The position numbers and the translations under genes were made by a program. Positions 1 through 4,059 of a DNA stretch of 5,048 bases are shown here, piece by piece. Source of the DNA: Flavobacteria bacterium RIFCSPLOWO2_12_FULL_31_7 (GTDB taxonomy: Bacteria; Bacteroidota; Bacteroidia; Flavobacteriales; Flavobacteriaceae); the NCBI GenBank assembly GCA_001800945.1, contig MGWJ01000110.1:1-5048 (forward strand), written 5' to 3'. The notes under the pieces were generated by a model. That model did no database searches. It was not told the origin of the DNA and saw only the letters and a program-made list of their open reading frames with translations. How positions within the stretch are numbered: position 1 is the stretch's first letter; every line of letters begins with the position of its first letter.

Positions 1-31
1 TTTGAGCTATAAATAAATTACAAAAAAAGTT

Positions 32-49
32 CAAAGTCAGGAGACTTTG
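32..49. repeat. Perfect hairpin, REP-like
   Basis: CAAAGTC (32-38) and GACTTTG (43-49) form a perfect 7-bp stem around the loop AGGA. It lies 16 bases before a second hairpin (66-86), giving a doublet like the paired palindromes of REP/BIME elements. No T-run follows it, so it is not a good intrinsic terminator. Assignment to a REP family is inference; its copy number in the genome is unknown. Confidence 0.5.
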
Positions 50-57
50 CACAGCAA

Positions 58-136
58 ACTCGATAGCGCGGATTTACAATCCGTGCCCACTAACAAAACA
101 ACCCAAAAAGAGCACCAATCCCTTGATACTCTTTTT
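58..136 (+). repeat. REP-plus-terminator module, copy 1
   Basis: This stretch recurs in the same orientation at 2339-2408. The first 23 bases (58-80) differ from the other copy at one position only. It has two parts. The first is a hairpin at 66-86 with stem GCGCGGATT/AATCCGTGC, one G-T wobble and loop TAC. The second is a hairpin at 105-136. The spacer is about 9 bases longer than in copy 2. The first hairpin resembles the short palindromes associated with REP-associated tyrosine transposases (Y1/IS200-like); that link is inferred, and no transposase is present here. Confidence 0.65.
105..136. terminator. Terminator-like hairpin, bidirectional
   Basis: AAAAAGAG (105-112) pairs with CTCTTTTT (129-136). 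The stem continues inward through C-A mismatches to CAA/TTG and closes on a TCCC loop. The T-run on the plus strand suits a gene that ended at or just before the left edge; the run of A in the left arm gives a T-run on the minus strand too. The matching hairpin at 2379-2408 restores one of the mismatches to a T-A pair, which supports the folded form. Confidence 0.6.
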
Positions 137-155
137 ATTTCCCACTTCACTCCTT

Positions 156-176
156 TTCACCATTCACCGCTCACCG
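156..176. repeat. Three tandem heptamers YTCACCR
   Basis: TTCACCA, TTCACCG and CTCACCG follow one another without gaps. Another TTCAC lies just upstream at 146-150, outside the 7-base register. The array sits between the copy 1 terminator hairpin and the presumed promoter of the next gene. No function is assigned; short heptamer arrays of this kind are usually variable intergenic sequence. Confidence 0.5.
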
Positions 177-219
177 CAAAAATTGTAATAAAAATCTTTC
201 ATTGATGAATTTATTTTGC

Positions 220-227
220 TATTTTCG
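220..227 (+). promoter_or_regulatory. Candidate -7 promoter element
   Basis: TATTTTCG matches the Bacteroidetes -7 consensus TAnnTTTG at all but one position. It is 42 bases upstream of the ATG at 270. The expected -33 TTTG is only approximated by TTTC at 197-200, 19 bases upstream. The leader that would result is A-rich and has no Shine-Dalgarno sequence, which is normal in this phylum. Confidence 0.4.
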
Positions 228-269
228 CGCCCATAATTTTTTATTAACAACAATTAAAACCCTTAAATT

Positions 270-1001
270 ATGGCGTCTACTTCAGAGACAGGACATGCGA
301 AGAACATGGCCAACTTCCAAGAACTTATTGCCTTCGTAACAGCCTACGGAGCAACCTACAATCCCTCTAAAGAGGCACTAAAAATCCCCCAGCTCAATGC
401 AATGGCTACAACAGCAGAAACCAAATTGGCAGAGGTTATCTCAAAAAATACTGCCTACAACAATGCCGTGAACGACAGAATGATAACGTTCTCAGGACTA
501 AAAGCATTGTCAACTCGTTTGGTAAATGCTCTGCAAACGACAAACGCACCAAAAGAAAAAATCAGCGATGCCAAAGGTTTCAACCGCAAATTACAAGGCA
601 AAAGAGCAGCCGCAATTCAAACACCAACAGACCCAAATGCACCCGTACCCAAAACAATAAGTTCTAGCCAACAATCGTACGACCAATTAATCCAACACTT
701 TGCAGCATTAGTTTCTGTACTACAATCGGAAAACAGTTACCTTCCAAATGAAAACGATTTAAAGCTAATCGCCCTAACCACCAAACAAGCAGATTTAATT
801 GCTAAAAACAATGCCGTAACCACAGCATATATAAATGTCAACAACTCAAGAATAGCACGCAACAAAACCTTATATAACCCAACAACAGGATTAGTAGATA
901 CCGCATTAGAAGTAAAAAAATACGTAAAATCCGTTTTTGGAAACACAAGCCCAGAATACGCACAAGTTAATGGTATTCTTTTTAGAAATGTAAAGAGATA
1001 A
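270..1001 (+). CDS. Conserved flavobacterial protein with internal duplication, function unknown
   Basis: The 243-residue product has no signal peptide, no membrane segment and no cysteine, so a soluble cytoplasmic protein is likely. It looks mostly helical and rich in Ala, Asn, Thr and Lys. The two halves appear related: roughly residues 15-112 and 134-243 share a pattern of (F/Y)-x-(E/Q)-LI near the start, then KN-x-A, A-x-N-x-R, and a final F-x-R...KR. A linker rich in Pro, Thr and Ser, at about 113-133, separates them. The opening residues MASTSETGHAKN resemble, from memory, a family of uncharacterised proteins in Flavobacteriaceae; no function is known to me. The ATG fits a short A-rich leader. 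Codons on this strand favour A and C, unlike the A/T-rich neighbours, and the same bias continues into the 21-bp array that starts 49 bases after the stop codon. No terminator is visible between them. Confidence 0.8.
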   Translation: MASTSETGHAKNMANFQELIAFVTAYGATYNPSKEALKIPQLNAMATTAETKLAEVISKNTAYNNAVNDRMITFSGLKALSTRLVNALQTTNAPKEKISDAKGFNRKLQGKRAAAIQTPTDPNAPVPKTISSSQQSYDQLIQHFAALVSVLQSENSYLPNENDLKLIALTTKQADLIAKNNAVTTAYINVNNSRIARNKTLYNPTTGLVDTALEVKKYVKSVFGNTSPEYAQVNGILFRNVKR

Positions 1002-1049
1002 GTTACCTACCATATAAAATACAACACCCCCCCATTGTTTTTTTCCACC

Positions 1050-1343
1050 CGTAAGAAGAAAACTCCTAAACGCACGAAGAAAACTCTCAACCACACGAGG
1101 AAAACTCCTAAACGCACGAAGAAAACTCGCAACCGCACGAGGAAAACTCCTAAACGCACGAAGAAAACTCGCAACCGCACGAAGAAAACTCTCAACCACA
1201 CGAGGAAAACTCCTAAACGCACGAAGAAAACTCTCAACCACACGAGGAAAACTCCTAAACGCACGAAGAAAACTCGCAACCGCACGAAGAAAACTCCTAA
1301 ACGCACGAAGAAAACTCTTAACCATAAGAAGAAAACCCAAAAC
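1050..1343. repeat. 21-bp tandem repeat array (minisatellite), 14 units
   Basis: Fourteen units of exactly 21 bp run without gaps. Units 2-12 (from 1071) are nearly identical, while the two outermost units are degenerate and both carry TAAGAAG. The core GAAAACTC is invariant in 13 of 14 units; the last has GAAAACCC. Variation is concentrated at the unit end, either CCTAAA or C(T/G)CAAC, and these two forms mostly alternate, giving a 42-bp super-period. Because 21 is divisible by three, frames stay open on both strands: the plus frame would encode Lys/Arg/Thr heptads such as RTKKTPK. I treat the array as non-coding. The plus frame has only a TTG start with no support, and it would run through the promoter at 1381-1388. 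The array fills most of the 446-bp gap between two genes. Confidence 0.92.
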
Positions 1344-1380
1344 CCACATCTTACAATCCACAATTATCTAAGAAGTTACG

Positions 1381-1388
1381 TATATTTG
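1381..1388 (+). promoter_or_regulatory. -7 promoter element for the downstream gene pair
   Basis: TATATTTG is an exact match to the Bacteroidetes -7 consensus TAnnTTTG. No clear TTG lies at the usual -33 distance. Transcription would start near 1393-1395 and give an A-rich leader of about 53 bases before the ATG at 1448. Its position just after the 21-bp array separates the array from the downstream genes as a transcription unit. Confidence 0.6.
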
Positions 1389-1447
1389 AAAAACTAAAAA
1401 AACACACCCAATTTTACAAAGTAAAAAAAGCCTTATAAAACCTAAGT

Positions 1448-1849
1448 ATGCAAAAAATCAAAATAAGTTTTGTACTAGTGATTATACTAACCATTTCAAA
1501 CCTCCATGCTCAAGATAGTATTGTTTACATTCAATCCAATTCTGTCCTATTTAGCAATCGCTATGTGTTTTTTAACGATGGTACATTTAAACATTATTTT
1601 CATACAGATGACGGGCAAACATGGTTTGGTGTTGGAGAATTCACAGATAAAGGACGAAAGAGAATATTAAATTTTAAAGATTCCGATTTAACTCTAATCA
1701 AAAATAGAGAGCTAACTCATTTCGAATCCAATTTTAAACGAATCTTACTAAAGCGAGGCAAAATCTACAAATCGATTGATTATTATTATACTTCCAGAAA
1801 AAAATATGTTCAATTTAAAAGAGCAAATTCGATAGAAAAAAAACAATAA
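1448..1849 (+). CDS. Small secreted protein, function unknown
   Basis: The product has 133 residues. Residues 1-21 form a Sec signal peptide: a basic start (MQKIKI), a hydrophobic core (FVLVIILTI) and cleavage expected after LHA at 21. There is no lipobox cysteine, so a periplasmic or secreted soluble protein is likely. The mature part is about 112 residues, rich in aromatics and Lys. It contains FFNDGTFKHYF (41-51) followed by GVGEFTDKGRKRILNF (61-76). This DG-x-F ... G-x-G-x-(F/Y) ... L-x-F pattern is common in small beta-rich exported proteins of Bacteroidetes, but I cannot name a family. The gene follows a good -7 element at 1381-1388 and is 54 bases upstream of a membrane protein gene in the same direction. 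The two may be cotranscribed. No function is proposed. Confidence 0.75.
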   Translation: MQKIKISFVLVIILTISNLHAQDSIVYIQSNSVLFSNRYVFFNDGTFKHYFHTDDGQTWFGVGEFTDKGRKRILNFKDSDLTLIKNRELTHFESNFKRILLKRGKIYKSIDYYYTSRKKYVQFKRANSIEKKQ

Positions 1850-1903
1850 TAAAGCGAAAGAATAGTCGTCAAATAACGTAAATACCTTTCCTATCATAAG
1901 AAA

Positions 1904-2329
1904 ATGAAACCAGAACAAGTAAAAGAAAAACACCAAACCGAATTAAAATGGGCTAGCTATTATTTCATAGGAACCATTATATTGTCTTTTTTATACAGTT
2001 TTATTCAAATCTTAATTTTCAATCAAATTGAATCTTTTTTTGGTGTTTTAATTCTTCTCAATCTATTTATTTTTACATACTGTTCATATAAATGTCTGAT
2101 AGAAATCCAAAACGAAAGAAAAATGAATAGTATTTCAAAAACAGTACTAGTATTGAACTTGTTTTTAATCAATTATTTATTTTTTTCTTTAATAAACTTA
2201 AATGGCGAAAAATACATCATACCCAAAAGAGAGTTCGAAATAGAAATAGAAAATGAAAATACACCCAACTCAAAAAGTAATTTTTTAAGAGATGGTTTAG
2301 CCTTCATAAAATTAAAATACAAAACATAA
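1904..2329 (+). CDS. Small integral membrane protein, function unknown
   Basis: The product has 141 residues and three likely membrane helices at about 19-39, 45-65 and 79-99. A short charged N-terminus precedes them, and a polar tail of about 40 residues (100-141) with many Glu follows. The loop after helix 2 carries several basic residues (Lys63, Arg72, Lys73), which by the positive-inside rule would put it in the cytoplasm. No catalytic motif or known family is recognisable. The gap of 54 bases to the upstream secreted-protein gene allows an operon; a weak -7-like TACCTTTC at 1883-1890 could also drive it alone. The gene is very A/T-rich, unlike the block at 270-1343. The hairpin at 2379-2408 probably ends its transcript. 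Confidence 0.7.
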   Translation: MKPEQVKEKHQTELKWASYYFIGTIILSFLYSFIQILIFNQIESFFGVLILLNLFIFTYCSYKCLIEIQNERKMNSISKTVLVLNLFLINYLFFSLINLNGEKYIIPKREFEIEIENENTPNSKSNFLRDGLAFIKLKYKT

Positions 2330-2338
2330 AAGTATTGC

Positions 2339-2408
2339 ACTTGATAGCGCGGATTTACAATACCTGCCTACAAACAAAAAAAGAGCATCAATTTCTTGAT
2401 ACTCTTTT
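2339..2408 (+). repeat. REP-plus-terminator module, copy 2 (decayed)
   Basis: This is the second copy of the module at 58-136. The left arm GCGCGGATT and loop TAC (2347-2358) are unchanged, but the right arm has become AATACCTGC (2359-2367), which breaks two pairs of the stem. The bases TTGCAC precede both copies, with a shorter gap here. The terminator half (2379-2408) has kept its pairing, so selection or recent descent differs between the two halves. Confidence 0.65.
2379..2408. terminator. Bidirectional terminator of tRNA-Arg and the membrane-protein gene
   Basis: AAAAGAG (2379-2385) pairs with CTCTTTT (2402-2408). After one C-A mismatch the stem continues as ATCAA/TTGAT and closes on the loop TTTC. 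Read on the minus strand, it lies directly behind the tRNA-Arg 3' end and finishes in a run of seven T. Read on the plus strand, it follows the gene ending at 2329. It therefore fits termination for both converging transcripts. Confidence 0.75.
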
Positions 2409-2415
2409 CATTTTG

Positions 2416-2489
2416 TGACCTCGTCTGGATTCAAACCAGAAACCTTCTGAGCCGTAATCAGATGCGCTATTCAGTTGCGCCACGAGGCC
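2416..2489 (-). tRNA. tRNA-Arg (anticodon ACG)
   Basis: The minus strand folds into a full cloverleaf of 74 bases. The acceptor stem is GGCCTCG/CGAGGTC with one G-T pair, and the discriminator base is A. The D stem is GCGC/GCGC with loop AACTGAATA. The anticodon stem TCTGA/TCAGA encloses loop TTACGGC, placing ACG at 34-36. The variable loop is AGGTT, and the T stem TCTGG/CCAGA encloses loop TTTGAAT. ACG is expected to be edited to ICG by TadA and to read CGU, CGC and CGA. CCA is not encoded and must be added by the CCA-adding enzyme. An oddity is A at 19 and T at 56 where G19 and C56 are near universal; the two changes together keep a Watson-Crick tertiary pair. Confidence 0.95.
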
Positions 2490-2504
2490 TGTTTTTTGTG
2501 AGTG

Positions 2505-2535
2505 CAAATATAGGAATAAATCTATTCCCTCCAAA
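2505..2535 (-). promoter_or_regulatory. Promoter of tRNA-Arg
   Basis: On the minus strand, TTTG (2532-2535) is followed after 19 bases by TATATTTG (2505-2512). This is an exact fit to the Bacteroidetes housekeeping sigma consensus of TTTG at -33 and TAnnTTTG at -7. The mature tRNA starts 15 bases downstream at 2489, a typical short 5' leader for RNase P to remove. Confidence 0.85.
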
Positions 2536-2640
2536 TCTTTTTTTATAAAAATAAATAAATAAAAAACAGTAGCTTTATCATACCATTGTAAATCAACATG
2601 CTGTACTTTTAACTATTCTATAAAAACTAACAAATAACCC

Positions 2641-3153
2641 ATGAAAATTGAAGATTTTTTCAGAGATGTACCAAATTTTCCTAAAGAAGGAATACTTTTT
2701 AAAGACATTACACCACTATTACTCAATCACGAAGCCACAAAATTATGTTTAAATACATTGGCAAGCACCGTAATCAATAGAAAAATTGATAAAGTAATTG
2801 GTGTAGAAAGTCGTGGTTTTTTCTTCGGAATGCTTTTGGCTCAAAAATTAAACGCTGGATTTATTCCTGTTCGTAAACCAAAAAAGCTACCTTATCAAAC
2901 CATTTCAGCATCTTACGCTTTAGAATACGGAACCGATAGTTTAGAAATACATATAGATGCCATTCAACCAGGCGATAAAGTCCTAATTCACGATGATGTA
3001 CTAGCCACTGGCGGAACCGCAGAAGCCGTTTGTAAATTAGTAGAAGAATTAGGTGGAGAAATAGTCCAAGTAAATTTCCTGATGGAATTAACCTTTTTAA
3101 ATGGCAGAAATAAATTAACTGGAAAAGAAATATTTGCGGCTGTTACTTATTAG
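2641..3153 (+). CDS. apt: Adenine phosphoribosyltransferase
   Basis: This cytoplasmic enzyme of purine salvage converts adenine and PRPP to AMP and pyrophosphate. The 170-residue product is full length for the family. FRDVPNFPKEGILFKDITPL (7-26) is the characteristic N-terminal segment with the adenine-side hood. GVESRGF lies at 54-60 and the flexible-loop region RKPKKLP at 78-84. The PRPP-binding loop VLIHDDVLATGGT (114-126) has the paired acidic residues Asp118-Asp119 and TGGT. No key residue is missing. The ATG at 2641 gives the expected N-terminus. There is no Shine-Dalgarno sequence. Weak -7-like elements upstream are TAGCTTTA (2570-2577) and TACTTTTA (2604-2611), each differing from consensus in the final base. 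The gene is divergent from tRNA-Arg. Its last 11 bases overlap the 3' end of a small minus-strand gene, with no terminator between, so its mRNA probably runs to the hairpin at 3326-3364. Confidence 0.96.
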   Translation: MKIEDFFRDVPNFPKEGILFKDITPLLLNHEATKLCLNTLASTVINRKIDKVIGVESRGFFFGMLLAQKLNAGFIPVRKPKKLPYQTISASYALEYGTDSLEIHIDAIQPGDKVLIHDDVLATGGTAEAVCKLVEELGGEIVQVNFLMELTFLNGRNKLTGKEIFAAVTY

Positions 3154-3295
3154 CTTCATCTAAAGCTTTACAAGTAATAATATAACGCCAAGCAATAATT
3201 GCTTTTTGCAATTTGGTAGCTTTAGCTAAATCCAAACGTTGTTTGGAATAACTTGGTAAAAGTGCTTTATTAATTTGGGCTAAGATTCTGAACAT
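3143..3295 (-). CDS. Small conserved-looking basic protein, 50 aa
   Basis: A minus-strand reading frame from ATG (3293-3295) to TAA (3143-3145) encodes 50 residues. It begins MFRILAQINKALLPSYSK, continues through a stretch rich in Leu, Ala and Lys, and contains an aromatic segment IIAWRYIITCKALDE before the stop. It has several Lys/Arg residues and one Trp, and is probably helical. It resembles, from memory, short uncharacterised flavobacterial proteins of the pattern MF-x-ILA-x-INK...LPS...K-x-x-LDLAKA...W-x-AI-x-x-WRY. It is soluble or peripheral rather than exported, since it lacks a signal peptide. A -7 element TAGTTTTG (3313-3320) sits 17 bases upstream of the ATG. Its 3' end overlaps apt by 11 bases tail-to-tail, so the two mRNAs would be partly complementary. 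A real gene is favoured by the promoter, the start position and the protein-like composition; function is unknown. Confidence 0.7.
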   Translation of the reverse strand: MFRILAQINKALLPSYSKQRLDLAKATKLQKAIIAWRYIITCKALDEANK

Positions 3296-3312
3296 TAATT
3301 TTTTATTTGGCG

Positions 3313-3320
3313 CAAAACTA
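3313..3320 (-). promoter_or_regulatory. -7 promoter element of the 50-aa gene
   Basis: On the minus strand, TAGTTTTG matches TAnnTTTG exactly. The gene starts at 3295, so the leader would be about 10-13 bases. The region where a -33 TTTG should lie is occupied by the terminator hairpin at 3326-3364 and has no TTG, so promoter strength is uncertain. Confidence 0.5.
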
Positions 3321-3325
3321 ATAAA

Positions 3326-3364
3326 AAAAATCCCATATTGTAGTTAAAACAATATGGGATTTTT
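3326..3364. terminator. Strong bidirectional intrinsic terminator
   Basis: A perfect 16-bp stem pairs 3326-3341 with 3349-3364 around the loop AGTTAAA. The stem core is TCCCATATTGT/ACAATATGGGA and it is flanked by A and T runs. On the minus strand the T-run at 3323-3330 ends the transcript of the exported Lys/Ala-rich gene, whose stop codon is 22 bases before the stem. On the plus strand TTTTTGGTTTT follows, so it can also stop apt read-through. Confidence 0.9.
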
Positions 3365-3385
3365 GGTTTTATAGTATTCTAACTT

Positions 3386-4042
3386 TTATTTGTCGTCGCT
3401 AATATAAGTTTTATTACCATTTTTATTAATGTAGTATCTTCCACCTCTTGGTCCAGTGTAAACTTTTTTACCGTTATACATACCGGTTGCTTTGTCGGCT
3501 ACTTTTTTCTCAGCTGCTCTTGAAGCTGGAGTTTCTTTCATATCTTCTTTAATTTCAGCTGGTGTTTTTTTCTTCACTTTAGATTTAGCTTCTGTTTTAT
3601 TAGCTGTGGCTTCTGCTTTATTTCCTGTTGCTTTAGCTTTTCCCGCTGCCGATTTTGCAGTTCCTGTTGCGGAAGCACTATTCTCTTTCGCTTTAGCTGC
3701 TTTCGCTTTTGCAGTAGCTTTTGCTTTGTCTGCTTTCGCTTTGTCTGCTTTTAATTTATCAGCTGCTTCTTTAGTTTCTTTGGCCTTTTTGTCGGCTATT
3801 TTTGCTCTGGCATCTGTTTTTTCTTTAGTTGCTTTGGCTTTAGCAGCTTCTTTTTTGGCGGTAGCTTCTTTCTTTTCTTTGGCTACTTCTGCTTCTTTTT
3901 TGGCTTTCGCTTTTTTCTCTTTTGCTACACGTTCTTTTTTGGCTTTTTCAATTTTAGCTCTTTGTTCTCCTGCTGATGTTTCTTGAGCAAACGCTCCCAT
4001 TGATAGCATCATTGATAAACATAATAAAAAGATTTTTTTCAT
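3386..4042 (-). CDS. Exported Lys/Ala-rich histone H1-like protein with PBCV basic adaptor-like C-terminus
   Basis: The 218-residue product starts with a clear Sec signal peptide, MKKIFLLCLSMMLSMGAFAQ (1-20), cleaved near AFA-Q. This fixes the start at 4042; an upstream in-frame ATG would bury the signal and overlap the preceding gene. Residues 26-155 are almost only Lys, Ala, Glu, Thr and Asp in a KEKKAKAKKEA-type pattern, with local AKADK repeats, like the tail of histone H1 or TolA-like helical rods. A more polar stretch rich in Ser, Thr, Gly and Ala falls at 121-150. The last part, YNGKKVYTGPRGG (189-201) and RYYINKNGNKTYI (202-214), resembles the PBCV-specific basic adaptor domain first described in chlorella virus proteins. 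Location is periplasm or outside the cell; binding to nucleic acid or other polyanions is inference from charge. It lies 17 bases after the 92-aa gene, so they form an operon ended by the terminator at 3326-3364. Confidence 0.85.
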   Translation of the reverse strand: MKKIFLLCLSMMLSMGAFAQETSAGEQRAKIEKAKKERVAKEKKAKAKKEAEVAKEKKEATAKKEAAKAKATKEKTDARAKIADKKAKETKEAADKLKADKAKADKAKATAKAKAAKAKENSASATGTAKSAAGKAKATGNKAEATANKTEAKSKVKKKTPAEIKEDMKETPASRAAEKKVADKATGMYNGKKVYTGPRGGRYYINKNGNKTYISDDK

Positions 4043-4059
4043 AATTCTGTTTTTAATAA

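Noticed and set aside
1027..1033. Run of seven C as a phase-variation tract
   Set aside because: It lies between genes, outside any supported coding frame and not at a promoter spacer, so slippage has no obvious effect.
1050..1343. CRISPR array
   Set aside because: The units are contiguous 21-mers without unique spacers, and no cas gene is present.
906..1363. Two minus-strand frames across the array with repeating Phe, Arg and Val
   Set aside because: They are the reverse reading of the same repeat. One extends into the 3' end of the 243-aa gene, and the composition is unlike a real protein.
1035..1397. Plus-strand reading frame across the 21-bp array, very rich in Lys, Arg and Thr
   Set aside because: It starts at a TTG with no promoter or ribosome-binding context, is open only because the unit length is a multiple of three, and runs through the good promoter at 1381-1388.
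737..1936. Minus-strand frames at 737-946 and 1748-1936
   Set aside because: Both are low-complexity shadows within or across supported plus-strand genes and have no start or promoter support.
58..2489. Integrative element using the tRNA-Arg 3' end as attachment site
   Set aside because: The repeats lie outside the tRNA, no fragment of the tRNA 3' end occurs at the left copy, and no integrase gene is present.
3492..3986. Plus-strand frame of 164 codons rich in Ala, Phe and Ser
   Set aside because: It is the antisense shadow of the Lys/Ala-rich coding sequence, whose signal peptide and terminator identify the true strand.
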